A stretch of 47,507 bases of DNA from JAGLYZ01 sp049642725 (GTDB taxonomy: Bacteria; Patescibacteriota; Minisyncoccia; Minisyncoccales; JAGMDC01). A model generated the notes under the pieces. The model saw nothing but the letters and a program-made list of their open reading frames with translations, had not been told where the DNA came from and ran no database searches. Shown here one piece after another: positions 14,919 through 23,797 of the stretch. Location: the NCBI GenBank assembly GCA_049642725.1, contig JBARPC010000005.1:1-47507 (forward strand). Reading direction: 5' to 3'. Both the position numbers and the translations under genes were made by a program. Within the stretch, counting starts at the first letter, position 1. Each line of letters begins with the position of its first letter.

Positions 14919-15298
14919 GGTTTTTTGTCGAACGAAGCAAGCCGGAGAGCTGTTTTTACTAAAGCCATCTGTTCCGGCGTTAGTTCTTCGTCCGAGTGTG
15001 TTAAGCGACCGCTAATTTCAACTTTATTTCCATATTTTGGGTGATGATGACGGAGCCATAATTGAAGAGCCTGAAAGTTCCGGTCGCGAATCAGGGAAAT
15101 TAGCTGAGATTCGCTCATATCTGTTATAAATGCTTCGCCTTCGGTAATAGCCGCATCAGCCTCCCTGGCAAATTTCTTACTTTCTCGCCAGCGGTAATAT
15201 GTGGTTCGTCCAACGCCAACCTTTTTGCAGGCAACCTGCACAATTGGCATTTCCTTTAGCACTACAATCATTGAATCTTTTATTTTATCTTTTTTCAT
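14915..15298 (-). CDS. Terminase small subunit-like DNA-binding protein
   Basis: 127 residues. The N-terminus is a homeodomain-like HTH (IVQVACKKVGVGRTTYYRWRE, about 18-40), followed by helical TerS-like segments (AITEGEAFITDMSESQLISLIRDRNFQALQLWLRHHHPKYG) as in phBC6A51/TerS proteins. TerS recognises the pac site and regulates TerL. Start and stop overlap the neighbours by 4 bp on both sides, giving a tight three-gene operon with TerL and the ParB-MTase. Confidence 0.8.
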   Translation of the reverse strand: MKKDKIKDSMIVVLKEMPIVQVACKKVGVGRTTYYRWRESKKFAREADAAITEGEAFITDMSESQLISLIRDRNFQALQLWLRHHHPKYGNKVEISGRLTHSDEELTPEQMALVKTALRLASFDKKP

Positions 15299-16629
15299 AA
15301 CTTTTTAGCATTGCGGCCGGTTAATTTTTCAATTCGGCATCTTATAACCGCCGTATAAATGGGGGATTTCTCCATTACAAAGCATCGACGTTCCATGGTT
15401 AAAGCCGCGGCTGCGGTGCTTCCACTACCACCGAAGGGATCAATGATTAGGTCACCCCTTTTAGTTAAGACCTTTAGGTAAGGAATAAGTATGGGTAGCG
15501 GTTTGGTCCCAAAAATTATACCCTGTCCTGAATGTTTGGCGTCGTCTACTTTGAACTGAATAAAATCGGATGGACAGATCTTTTTCCCTTTTTTATAGCC
15601 TTCCCAATGAGGTTTTCCACTAATAGCGTATAGAGCCGTTTCGTATTCATTCTGTAGTAATTCATTTTCCGATTCGCAACTCAGTTCTTTATTTCCCGAT
15701 TTACCAACCATGGCTATATCGTACTTGCTAAAGAATTTATACTTGGCGGAAAATCCCTGCGTCCTATTCGGGGTATTCCAGACAATCATATTCTTTACTT
15801 TCCAGTGTTTCTCCATCTCTCCCCATACGGTTCGAATGTTTTTCCAATTTTCATATACGATGATTGAAAAATCTGGCTTGGCTATCTTTGAAATATTTGC
15901 CATCCATTTTTGGGTGAAATCCGGTGGCAGGAAATCCGTTTCCAAATACCGCCTGTCTCTTTTATAGCCGAAACCCTCAATAGCTTTTCCGTGCTTTTTC
16001 TTGCCCTGCAAATAATTCAGGATGTATGGGGGGTCGGTTAGGCACATGTCGGCTTTTTCTTTACCCATCAACTTGAACACGTCATTTTCGATAGTGGAGT
16101 CTCCGCACATTATCTTTACAAACGGCCCAACCTTATAAACATCACCCTTCTTTATATCTATCTTTTGAATTCCAAGTTTCCGTAATTCTTTTTGGAGGTC
16201 AAAGATTTCTGGGTTTTCGTCAATTCCGAAAACTTCATCCAATTCCTCTGAATTAAATCCAATACCACTTAAGAAATCCTCATCAAAGTTAGCCAACAAA
16301 TTCCAGTCCCAGTCGCCAGTATTCTTATTTAAGCGGATGTTCAATTCCTTCTCGCGTTCAATGTCCGAAATGTTTACGTAAACCACGGGAATTTCCTTAA
16401 ACTTTAACTCTTTTGCTGCCCGTAACCTCATGTGCCCGCCAATCACAATATTCTTCCTACTTGGAGCAATATTTGCAATTACTGGATCAACCATTTGGAA
16501 TCGTTTGATGCTCTCTTTTAATTGTTCCATTGATTCATTGCTGATTTTTCGGGGGTTATATTCCGATGGCCGGAGAGAATCTATGGGAACATACACTATA
16601 TTAAGTTTTGGTTTTGTTATTTTAGTCAT
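15295..16629 (-). CDS. ParB/sulfiredoxin-domain and DNA adenine methyltransferase fusion
   Basis: 444 residues. Residues about 8-105 form a ParB/Srx nuclease-like domain (LRPSEYNPRKIS, VIGGHMRLRAAKEL). Residues about 155-440 are a beta-class DNA methyltransferase: DPPYILNY is the catalytic motif IV and DPFGGSGSTAAAAL the SAM-binding motif I, in the beta-class order. Such fusions are typical phage and plasmid genes, where methylation protects the DNA or marks packaging sites. It is the first gene of the terminase operon. Confidence 0.9.
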   Translation of the reverse strand: MTKITKPKLNIVYVPIDSLRPSEYNPRKISNESMEQLKESIKRFQMVDPVIANIAPSRKNIVIGGHMRLRAAKELKFKEIPVVYVNISDIEREKELNIRLNKNTGDWDWNLLANFDEDFLSGIGFNSEELDEVFGIDENPEIFDLQKELRKLGIQKIDIKKGDVYKVGPFVKIMCGDSTIENDVFKLMGKEKADMCLTDPPYILNYLQGKKKHGKAIEGFGYKRDRRYLETDFLPPDFTQKWMANISKIAKPDFSIIVYENWKNIRTVWGEMEKHWKVKNMIVWNTPNRTQGFSAKYKFFSKYDIAMVGKSGNKELSCESENELLQNEYETALYAISGKPHWEGYKKGKKICPSDFIQFKVDDAKHSGQGIIFGTKPLPILIPYLKVLTKRGDLIIDPFGGSGSTAAAALTMERRCFVMEKSPIYTAVIRCRIEKLTGRNAKKL

Positions 16630-16727
16630 GCTTTTAATTAGATTATTTATTCTTTATTTACCTCGACTACTGGTAAATATTCACCGCAAGAAACCATCGA
16701 CCAAAATTCTTTCCAGAGAAACAAAAC

Positions 16728-16786
16728 GCCCGCCTAAAAGGAGAGCTCAAAAACAATATTTGTTTAAGCTATCTTTTTAAGCGGGC
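16728..16786 (-). terminator. Long hairpin in the leader of the ParB-MTase operon
   Basis: GCCCGC (16728-16733) and GCGGGC (16781-16786) close a long imperfect stem with inner AAACAA/TTGTTT pairing. On the minus strand it is followed by GTTTTGTTTC and then by TTGGTCGA about 20 nt later. It may terminate transcripts from the gene at 16888-17382. It belongs to the hairpin-plus-GGTCGA family seen elsewhere in the window. Confidence 0.45.
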
Positions 16787-16887
16787 ACGACCGAGGCGAA
16801 CCTCTTCGATATTTTTATTTATTGAATATCTTCTATCGGAGATGACTCCGAAATCCGTGGTACCTACGAAATGTCTCTAAAAAGAAC

Positions 16888-17382
16888 TTAACTTCTTACC
16901 GCTACTTTTATTATAAGAGTCCCATCTTCTATGTCAAGTGCTACCAATTCTCCATATCCTTCGGTGGCTTTATATCGTTCAAATCCTACGCGGCGATTAC
17001 GGGCCCGGACTGCTTCTTTTAAATTTTTATCAAACAGAATTTTAACCATTCTGTCTTTCGGAATATAAATCTTAAATTTTTTTCCAGAATTAATTGCATT
17101 TTTATATATTTCAGTATTTTCTTTATTTAAAGGGAATTTGCTTTCTATCATCAAACCTGAATCAGGGGAGAAGTTCATGTTTACATTTGATATCTGTGTA
17201 GATATCCTGGCACCTTGATGCATTTTTGAGTTGTATGGCAGTTCGGGATACCATTCTTTAGGTTTCCTAAAAACAGTCCCATGAAATTGGATATAATTAA
17301 CTACCATGTCTGCATATTCCGGTTTTTCAACAATCTCTATACTATCTTTTTTAATTTTTCCTTTACTTTTCTTTTTTAGCAT
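16888..17382 (-). CDS. Protein of unknown function in the phage-like block
   Basis: 164 residues, basic N-terminus (KKKSKGKIKKDS), then an alpha/beta body with GARISTQISNVNMNFSPDSGLMIES and a C-terminal strand-rich end (LVALDIEDGTLIIKVAVRS). I do not recognise the family. Its position upstream of the ParB-MTase/terminase operon and its divergence from the HTH gene at 17425 suggest an early or regulatory phage-type gene. Confidence 0.5.
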   Translation of the reverse strand: MLKKKSKGKIKKDSIEIVEKPEYADMVVNYIQFHGTVFRKPKEWYPELPYNSKMHQGARISTQISNVNMNFSPDSGLMIESKFPLNKENTEIYKNAINSGKKFKIYIPKDRMVKILFDKNLKEAVRARNRRVGFERYKATEGYGELVALDIEDGTLIIKVAVRS

Positions 17383-17424
17383 TGTAAATTAATAGTAGGT
17401 TATATTTTAATTATATTCTGATTT

Positions 17425-17604
17425 ATGAATAAAAACAAATTACCAGAAATTCTAACAATGAAACAGGCTTGCGAGTTCTTGAACGTTCACCCCAACACCT
17501 TAAGAAATTGGGATAATAAAGGCGCTCTTAAAGCTATTCGATTTGGTAGTCGTAGAGATAGGCGATATAAAAAATCGGATATTTTAAAATTGATTAAAAA
17601 ATAA
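17425..17604 (+). CDS. Small MerR/excisionase-type helix-turn-helix protein
   Basis: A 59-residue product: EILTMKQACEFLNVHPNTLRNWDNKG is the HTH and wing start of the MerR_1/HTH_17 fold, and RRDRRYKKSDILKLI is the family's C-terminal helix. Proteins of this form act as excisionases or regulators in mobile elements. It begins 42 bp from the divergent gene ending at 17382 (minus-strand start), so the intergenic stretch may hold divergent promoters. It precedes the restriction-modification gene by 47 bp. Confidence 0.8.
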   Translation: MNKNKLPEILTMKQACEFLNVHPNTLRNWDNKGALKAIRFGSRRDRRYKKSDILKLIKK

Positions 17605-17651
17605 TTTATATGTTTTTAAACGATAACAAAAATTGATTAATTTTAAAAAAT

Positions 17652-20600
17652 ATGAAAAAATTTTTTGAAAATTACGTTCAATCAATTTCTTCTAAATTTT
17701 CCCACAAAGAAACTAGCGAAATGGGATACAGAGGAGATTTTGAGATTCTAATTAAAGAGATTTTTAATTCAATTAAGGTTTATAGAATAGGACACGATGA
17801 CAAAGCTGAAGAAGGGAATAAGCCCGATTTTGTCATATTTAAAAATGATGTGCCCATTTTATATATAGAAGCAAAAGACATTGGAATCTCTTTGGATAAG
17901 GTTGAAAAATCGGAACAAATGGCAAGGTATTATGGTTACACGAATTTAGTTCTTACTGATTATGTAGAATTTCGTTTTTATAGAAATGGACTTCGTTACG
18001 AAGAACCAATAAAAATAGCAAATTATAATATTAAAAATCGGACGATTTCGCCTATTCCAGAAAATTACGAACATTTGGCAAAATCGCTAATAAACTTTAC
18101 TCAATCATTCAAAGAGCCAATAAAATCAGGAGAGCATCTTGCTAAAATTATGGGAGGCAGGGGGCAGAGAATTAGGGATAATGTACGCCAATTCTTCGCC
18201 GTTGAAACAGATAAAAATGCAGGGATTTTTCAGGTTTATAAGGCAATACAAGATCTCCTTGTCCACGATCTCACACAAGATTCTTTCTCGAATATGTACG
18301 CGCAAACTCTCGTCTATGGCCTTTTTGTCGCGCGCTATTATGATGAAACACCAGAAACATTCAGTCGCCAGGAAGCACGAGATCTTATCCCTGCTTCTAA
18401 TCCCTTTCTCGGACATTTTTTTGACCATATTGCTGGACGTAATTTCGAGAAAAGGCTTGCCTATATCGTTGACGAACTTTGCGAAGTCTTTTCCCATGCG
18501 AATGTAAAAGAATTAATGAGCCAGTATTTTAAAAAAGATTTATTTGGCGAAGTTTATAAAGGGCTTGATCCTGTAATACATTTTTATGAAGATTTTTTGA
18601 AAGAATACGATTCTGAATTACGAAGAAAAATGGGCGCTTATTATACACCATTGCCTGTTGTGCATTTTATTGTTCGCGCGGTAGACGAATTGCTTAAAAA
18701 AGATTTTGGATTAGCCAGAGGCCTTGCAGACACTGTAAAAAACAATGACGGTACTCATCGTGTCCAAATTCTTGATCCGGCTGTAGGCACCGGTACATTT
18801 TTAAGCTCTGTTATTGACGCTATTCATACCAACCAATTGGAACGAGGGCAAAAAGGAGGATGGGTGAGTTATGTTCATCACGATTTGCTTCCTCGAATTT
18901 ATGGTTTTGAATTAATGATGGCTCCTTATACCATTGCTCACCTTAAAATAAGCATGAAATTGCAAGAAACTGGGTTCAAGTATTTTAATGAAACGCGAGA
19001 GGGAAAAACACGACTTAAAGTTTATCTGACGAATTCTCTTGAGGGCTCTCAACCTCAGAAGGATTTATTTGCTTTTGATTTCGGAGCGGCTATCGCCGAC
19101 GAAGCTAAGGAGGCAACGAAAATTAAAAACGAGAAGCCGATTATGGTTGTGCTTGGTAATCCGCCATATTCTGTTAGCTCATCAAACAAAGGCGAATGGA
19201 TACAAAATTTAATATCAGATTATAAAAAAAACTTGGGCGAAAGAAAAATCAATCTTGATGATGACTATATAAAATTCATTCGTTTCGCAGAACATTTTAT
19301 AGAGAAAAATAAAAGTGGAATAGTAGCCATGATTACCAATAATTCTTTTATTGATGGCATTACGCATCGCCAGATGAGGAAACACTTATTGGAAACATTC
19401 GATGAGATTTATATTCTTGACCTTCATGGAAACTCCAAGAAAAAAGAGAAAGCACTAGACGGAAGCAAGGATGAAAACGTATTTGATATTCAGCAGGGAG
19501 TGGCGATTTCTATATTTATACGTAGGGTTGGCGAAAAAAAAGGACTCGGAAAAGTTTATTATTCCGAAATTTATGGCATAAGAGAATATAAATTTAAAGC
19601 CCTCGACGAAAGTAATTTGAAAACCATAAAATGGAATAATCTTGGATATTCCGAACCTTATTATTTCTTTGTTCCGAAAGATTTTATGGGAAAACAAGAA
19701 TATGAGAAAGGTTTTTCTATAATTGAATTGTTTCACGAATACAATTCTGGAATACAAACAAAAAGAGATCATACGACAATTTCTTTTACAAAAGAAAGGT
19801 TAAAAAAAGTTATTTCTGATTTTCAAAAATTATCTGAACAAGAGATTAGGGTGAATTATAATCTACCAGAAGATGGGCGTGATTGGAAAATAAAATTAGC
19901 AAAAGAAGATTTATTAAGAGATTACAGAATTACTGGTATTTTGTATAGACCATTCGATAATCGATTTACTGTATATACAGGAAAATCAAAAGGTTTTATT
20001 GCATATCCAAGGCAGAAAATTAATAAACATATTATTGAAAAAAATAATTTAGTTTTGGTCACTTGCAGAAATCAAATCTTTAACACAATAGCATTGGTGA
20101 CTAAAAAAATATCTGATTTGCGCACGTATTCAAATCCAGGATCTTTAGGGACGGATTACGTCTTTCCCCTTTATTTATATTTAGATGATGGTTCGTATAT
20201 ACCAAACCTGAAAAGGGAAATAGTTAATGAAACAGAGAAAATTGTTGGTAAAGTTTCTCCAGAAGATCTTTTTGATTATATTTATGCCGTTTTATACTCT
20301 CCAAATTATCGAGAGAAATATAAAGAGTTTCTAAAAATTGATTTTCCATATATTCCTTACCCAAAAGATAAAGTGAGTTTCAAAAAGTTTGTTGCGCTTG
20401 GCGCTAAGTTGCGTTCATTCCATCTTCTTGAGTCGCCAAAAGTAAACCAATTTATTACTACTTATCCTATTACCGGATCCAATGTTATAGAGAAAATAGT
20501 TTACAGAAATGGCAAGGTATTTATTAATGCCGAACAATATTTCGGTAATGTTCCTAAGATAGCTTGGAATTTTTATATTGGTGGTTATCAACCAACTCAA

Positions 20601-20729
20601 AAATGGCTCAAAGATCGAAAAGGTAGAATTCTTATCAGTACTGACATAGATCATTACCAAAAAATCATCATCGCCCTAATCGAAACTGACAGAATTATGA
20701 AAGAAATTGATAAGATTATTAAATTTTAA
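17652..20729 (+). CDS. Single-chain restriction-modification enzyme (type IIG/ISP-like)
   Basis: 1025 residues. N-terminal nuclease domain with PD-(D/E)xK residues in NKPDFVIF...ILYIEAKD (about 55-75). The methyltransferase domain has GAYYTP, SAM motif DPAVGTGTF (about 377) and catalytic NPPYS (about 505). A target-recognition C-terminus ends YQKIIIALIETDRIMKEIDKII. It resembles the type ISP methylase/TRD unit but lacks the helicase of that class, so a type IIG-like mode is likely. It cuts DNA lacking its adenine methylation. A decayed methyltransferase tail follows directly. Confidence 0.9.
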   Translation: MKKFFENYVQSISSKFSHKETSEMGYRGDFEILIKEIFNSIKVYRIGHDDKAEEGNKPDFVIFKNDVPILYIEAKDIGISLDKVEKSEQMARYYGYTNLVLTDYVEFRFYRNGLRYEEPIKIANYNIKNRTISPIPENYEHLAKSLINFTQSFKEPIKSGEHLAKIMGGRGQRIRDNVRQFFAVETDKNAGIFQVYKAIQDLLVHDLTQDSFSNMYAQTLVYGLFVARYYDETPETFSRQEARDLIPASNPFLGHFFDHIAGRNFEKRLAYIVDELCEVFSHANVKELMSQYFKKDLFGEVYKGLDPVIHFYEDFLKEYDSELRRKMGAYYTPLPVVHFIVRAVDELLKKDFGLARGLADTVKNNDGTHRVQILDPAVGTGTFLSSVIDAIHTNQLERGQKGGWVSYVHHDLLPRIYGFELMMAPYTIAHLKISMKLQETGFKYFNETREGKTRLKVYLTNSLEGSQPQKDLFAFDFGAAIADEAKEATKIKNEKPIMVVLGNPPYSVSSSNKGEWIQNLISDYKKNLGERKINLDDDYIKFIRFAEHFIEKNKSGIVAMITNNSFIDGITHRQMRKHLLETFDEIYILDLHGNSKKKEKALDGSKDENVFDIQQGVAISIFIRRVGEKKGLGKVYYSEIYGIREYKFKALDESNLKTIKWNNLGYSEPYYFFVPKDFMGKQEYEKGFSIIELFHEYNSGIQTKRDHTTISFTKERLKKVISDFQKLSEQEIRVNYNLPEDGRDWKIKLAKEDLLRDYRITGILYRPFDNRFTVYTGKSKGFIAYPRQKINKHIIEKNNLVLVTCRNQIFNTIALVTKKISDLRTYSNPGSLGTDYVFPLYLYLDDGSYIPNLKREIVNETEKIVGKVSPEDLFDYIYAVLYSPNYREKYKEFLKIDFPYIPYPKDKVSFKKFVALGAKLRSFHLLESPKVNQFITTYPITGSNVIEKIVYRNGKVFINAEQYFGNVPKIAWNFYIGGYQPTQKWLKDRKGRILISTDIDHYQKIIIALIETDRIMKEIDKIIKF

Positions 20730-20740
20730 TTAAATAAAAC

Positions 20741-20824
20741 CGACAGAAAATTGATAAAATGGTGTATAAGCTTTACTGACTAACGGGAAAGGAGATTAGA
20801 ATTATAGAGAGTGTTTCAAGATAG
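20741..20824 (+). repeat. Degenerate methyltransferase 3' tail (tail B)
   Basis: In one frame it reads RQKIDKMVYKLY-stop-LTGKEIRIIESVSR-stop, colinear with tail A at 10041-10172 but broken by an internal TGA. It begins 11 bp after the stop of the restriction-modification gene. That gene's own C-terminus (MKEIDKIIKF) is different, so this is a separate leftover end. Confidence 0.75.
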
Positions 20825-20872
20825 ATTATCATAGAGAAAAAACCAATTAAATTGAATTAATACAATAAAACG

Positions 20873-21433
20873 ATGTCAATATTAGATAACTTTATTAAAA
20901 TAGTTGATGAGATTTATGGAGTTTATTTAGATAGCACGGCTGGATTTGATACTGTGAGAGAAAGTTGTATAAAGCTTCAAAAAAATTTAGCCGTTGAATG
21001 CTCATTATCGGAAGAAGAGATAGATAAGCGTTCGTTCACTTTTGGAAAGGGAAATCCTAACAAAAAAGGAGCTTATCCGCTTCATGTTTGTTCGCAGGGG
21101 ATATTCAAAAAGAGAAATAAAAAGAATGGAAGAAATTATAGAATAATTGCGAGACTTTGTTTGGTTATGATTTATCAATACTGGGAAGATTATTATAGGC
21201 CAAGAATAGCTGAAGAGAACAAGGTTTTAAAAGAGAATATAAAATGGGACATAATTGGAGATTTAAGATTTTTTCGTGAGTCGATTATACATCACAAAGG
21301 AATTGCAATTCCTAAGATAGAAAATTGTAAAATATTGAAATGGTTTAAGGAGGGAGAAATAATAAACATTAATAATCGTCAATTTGAAGAAATTATTAGG
21401 AGTATTAAAACTTCAAAATATGAAATATGCTAA
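20873..21433 (+). CDS. Putative HEPN-like protein in defence block
   Basis: 186 mainly helical residues. The segment LRFFRESIIHHKGIAIP (about 125-142) contains R-x4-H, the motif of HEPN ribonucleases, in a typical R(N/E)xxxH helix context. The C-terminal CKILKWFKEGEIININNRQFEEII is strand-rich. HEPN domains are common effectors in antiphage and toxin systems; catalysis here is inferred. Gene-plus-tail unit: tail C follows directly. Confidence 0.5.
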   Translation: MSILDNFIKIVDEIYGVYLDSTAGFDTVRESCIKLQKNLAVECSLSEEEIDKRSFTFGKGNPNKKGAYPLHVCSQGIFKKRNKKNGRNYRIIARLCLVMIYQYWEDYYRPRIAEENKVLKENIKWDIIGDLRFFRESIIHHKGIAIPKIENCKILKWFKEGEIININNRQFEEIIRSIKTSKYEIC

Positions 21434-21437
21434 ATAA

Positions 21438-21479
21438 GAGGAAATTAAAATAGTTGAAGATTTTAACAGCGGTATTTAA
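21438..21479 (+). repeat. Methyltransferase 3' tail (tail C)
   Basis: The short stretch encodes EEIKIVEDFNSGI-stop, matching the end of tail A (EEIKIVENFNKK). It starts four bases after the stop codon of the preceding gene and ends two bases before the next ATG. Only the last ~13 codons of the tail remain. Confidence 0.65.
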
Positions 21480-21481
21480 AT

Positions 21482-22324
21482 ATGAAAATCGTATTTCCAA
21501 ACAAAAAGCAGTTAGACGAACAATACAAAAAGGAACATCCTGCTGATTTTATGACGCATTTGAATTATGTCTCTTGTTTAAACGATTTGTCTAAAAGTTT
21601 AGTAGTAAAATGCAATATTAATTTAAAAAATAGATTGCCAGAAACAAAAAATTTGTCTAAAAAAATCAGGTTGATAAATTTGGTAAAAAGAAATTTAGAT
21701 GAAGAATACAAATTAATTTTAAGAGATCCTGGGTTCGCTGAAATATGTGTTCCTTGGATTGCCGTTAAATCATACTATCTCTTTTTTAATTTATTTTTAA
21801 CATTAGAGTATTTAATCACTGGTGAGGAGCGTTCCTTCTTCAATTCCCATCACGGTGTTTTAGAAAATCTAAAAAGACATATAAGAAATAAAGAACTTGA
21901 GTTTAATAAGACGCAATTCAATAAAATTTATAAAGGTGGAAGTATATTAAAATGGAAAGCTAAGCCACACGCCAACATTAAAATTACTAGTCCAAATACA
22001 CAAGAAAGATTTTTCCAAATTATTAAAATATTAATGAGGTATTACATTGAAGACTTCAAACGCAAAGAAAAACTAAAAACCTTAAATTGTAAAAAGGGAA
22101 AGAGTTTTTTAAATAAATCTAATATAAATATCTGTGAATTTTTTTACTGGTATAGGATAAAATCTAATTATAGAGATTTAGAATTTTTGGATAAGGATAT
22201 AAGCGATGATTGGTTCAGTGATTTTTATAGAAATTATTTTGAATTAACATCTAACTTTTATAAAACTATTCAAAATTTGATAAACAACTTATCAAAGATT
22301 AGATTAAATAAAATGGTTTTATAA
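21482..22324 (+). CDS. Helical protein of unknown function, possibly HEPN-like
   Basis: 280 residues, Lys/Asn/Phe-rich. Helical segments include WIAVKSYYLFFNLFLTLEYLITG (about 95-118) and a distal FFYWYRIKSNYRDLEFLD, where R-x-K-x-N-Y-R-D resembles a conserved helix of HEPN-type proteins. The last residues NKMVL derive from tail D read out of frame, so the insertion changed the C-terminus. No family is recognised with certainty. Confidence 0.45.
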   Translation: MKIVFPNKKQLDEQYKKEHPADFMTHLNYVSCLNDLSKSLVVKCNINLKNRLPETKNLSKKIRLINLVKRNLDEEYKLILRDPGFAEICVPWIAVKSYYLFFNLFLTLEYLITGEERSFFNSHHGVLENLKRHIRNKELEFNKTQFNKIYKGGSILKWKAKPHANIKITSPNTQERFFQIIKILMRYYIEDFKRKEKLKTLNCKKGKSFLNKSNINICEFFYWYRIKSNYRDLEFLDKDISDDWFSDFYRNYFELTSNFYKTIQNLINNLSKIRLNKMVL

Positions 22325-22382
22325 ACTTTATGAATTAACGGAAGAGGAGATTAAAATTCTTGAAGATTTTAGTAAAAATTAA
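22306..22382 (+). repeat. Methyltransferase 3' tail (tail D), one-base frameshift
   Basis: Starting at AAAATGG the stretch encodes KMV, then after one extra T, YKLYELTEEEIKILEDFSKN-stop. It is the best-preserved copy after tail A. The preceding gene ends inside it. The ATG of the next gene follows 3 bp after the tail's TAA. Confidence 0.8.
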
Positions 22383-22385
22383 TCT

Positions 22386-23075
22386 ATGGAATATATTATT
22401 GAGTTTGATACAGGTAAAAATATCCGTTTTACAGGATTTCATTTTTTTAAAAATATAAGCGAATTTTGTAATCTCTGTTACTTTATTTTCAAAGGAGAAA
22501 AGTCTTTTATATTATTAGATATTAATTATGGTTACGATATTGACGACAGATTTCTTTTAAAGCAAATAGTTTCCGCTGAAGTAGACGTTCTGGCTAATAT
22601 AATTTCTTGGGAGTATGAAGTTGCTATGAGGGAATCAAGGATATATTTAAATGATTTTAAAAACATTAAATCTTTTCCTTCTAAGGAGCCAGAAGACGCT
22701 AAATTCATTTATAAGGGATTATTCACGAGTAAACTTACAGAGGAAAATTTGTCTATCCTTTCTGGTTTTAGACAAATGAAGAACGAAGTAAGTCGTCCTC
22801 TCAAGTATTTAATGTGTTATCGTTTGCTTGAAGTATTTGCTAAATATCATGAAAATAATGTAGATAAATTTATAATTAATAATAGAATTAAGACTAAATT
22901 TATGAAAGACCCTAGAAATTCTAAAAATACAAAAACTTTAATTACTCATTTTAGAAATAAAATTCATCCGACAAAAACAACATATATTTTCCCATCAAGT
23001 TTGCTAAGTGCTCATTTGGAAGAGATTGAACGTGTAGTTTCTCTAATAATAGGAGACATAATAAAAATTAAATAA
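22386..23075 (+). CDS. Putative HEPN-like protein (ApeA-like layout)
   Basis: 229 residues. The N-half is a strand-rich domain (YIIEFDTGKNIRFTGFHFFKN...EPEDAKFIYKGL). The C-half is helical with LITHFRNKIHPTKTTY (about 185-200), an R-N-K-x-H motif like the HEPN active site (RNKxH). The bulk plan (sensor plus C-terminal HEPN) recalls antiphage RNases. The gene directly follows tail D. Function is inferred from motif and neighbourhood. Confidence 0.5.
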   Translation: MEYIIEFDTGKNIRFTGFHFFKNISEFCNLCYFIFKGEKSFILLDINYGYDIDDRFLLKQIVSAEVDVLANIISWEYEVAMRESRIYLNDFKNIKSFPSKEPEDAKFIYKGLFTSKLTEENLSILSGFRQMKNEVSRPLKYLMCYRLLEVFAKYHENNVDKFIINNRIKTKFMKDPRNSKNTKTLITHFRNKIHPTKTTYIFPSSLLSAHLEEIERVVSLIIGDIIKIK

Positions 23076-23082
23076 AAAATTA

Positions 23083-23772
23083 ATGAAAAAACAATTAAAA
23101 GATAAAAATTGTATTTATTGCGGGAAGCCAGCAGAGGATGAAGATCATATACCATCTAGGAACCTTTACAAGGGGATTATTAAAAATATAAATCCCATTA
23201 AGGTGCCAAGTTGTAGAAATTGTAATAATTCTTTTTCAAAAGATGAAGTATATTTTAGAGATTTAATTAGTAGTTTAAGATATGAACAATCAATAACGGC
23301 TACTTGTTTGTTTGATAGCGTTATTAAAAGATCAATAATAAAAAAACCCGGTTTAGCTAAAAAGATGTTCAATCAGATGTCCTTGGTGAATTTCTATTCG
23401 AAAGGTGGTATTTATTTGGGGAGAAAAACAGCAATAAAAATTGATCACAAAAGAGTATTTAATGTTTTAGATAAATATATAAAAGGATTATTTTACCATC
23501 ACTTCGGTCAAGCTATACTAAATGATTGGATAATTAGTCATCATTGGCTTACGCCTCAGTTCGAGAAAAGAGTGATCGATATTCTCAAAAAATTAAAATG
23601 GAAAAGAGTTCAAAAAAATGTTTTTGTTTACGGATATAATTTTGTACCGAATACCTACCAGTCGATTTGGTGTTTAGTTTTTTTCGGACAACCTATATTT
23701 TATTCATTAGTATTAGATAATGAAACCGCAAACAAAAACCGTAATCAATTTAATAATCAAAATAAAAAATAG
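23083..23772 (+). CDS. HNH endonuclease
   Basis: 229 residues. The N-terminal 60 residues form an HNH finger: CIYCGKPAEDEDHIPSRNLY, then PSCRNCNNSFSKDE, supplying two Cys-x2-Cys pairs and the catalytic His in EDHIPS. The C-terminal 160 residues are unassigned, with W and H rich stretches (HHFGQAILNDWIISHHW). This type is common in restriction and antiphage loci. Spacing of 7 bp to the preceding gene suggests one transcript. Confidence 0.8.
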   Translation: MKKQLKDKNCIYCGKPAEDEDHIPSRNLYKGIIKNINPIKVPSCRNCNNSFSKDEVYFRDLISSLRYEQSITATCLFDSVIKRSIIKKPGLAKKMFNQMSLVNFYSKGGIYLGRKTAIKIDHKRVFNVLDKYIKGLFYHHFGQAILNDWIISHHWLTPQFEKRVIDILKKLKWKRVQKNVFVYGYNFVPNTYQSIWCLVFFGQPIFYSLVLDNETANKNRNQFNNQNKK

Positions 23773-23797
23773 AATATAAAAAATAATTTTTCAGGGT

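Noticed and set aside
18126..18507. Overlapping ~122-codon frames on both strands within the restriction-modification gene
   Set aside because: The 1025-residue enzyme reads through with motifs on both sides, so these are shadows.
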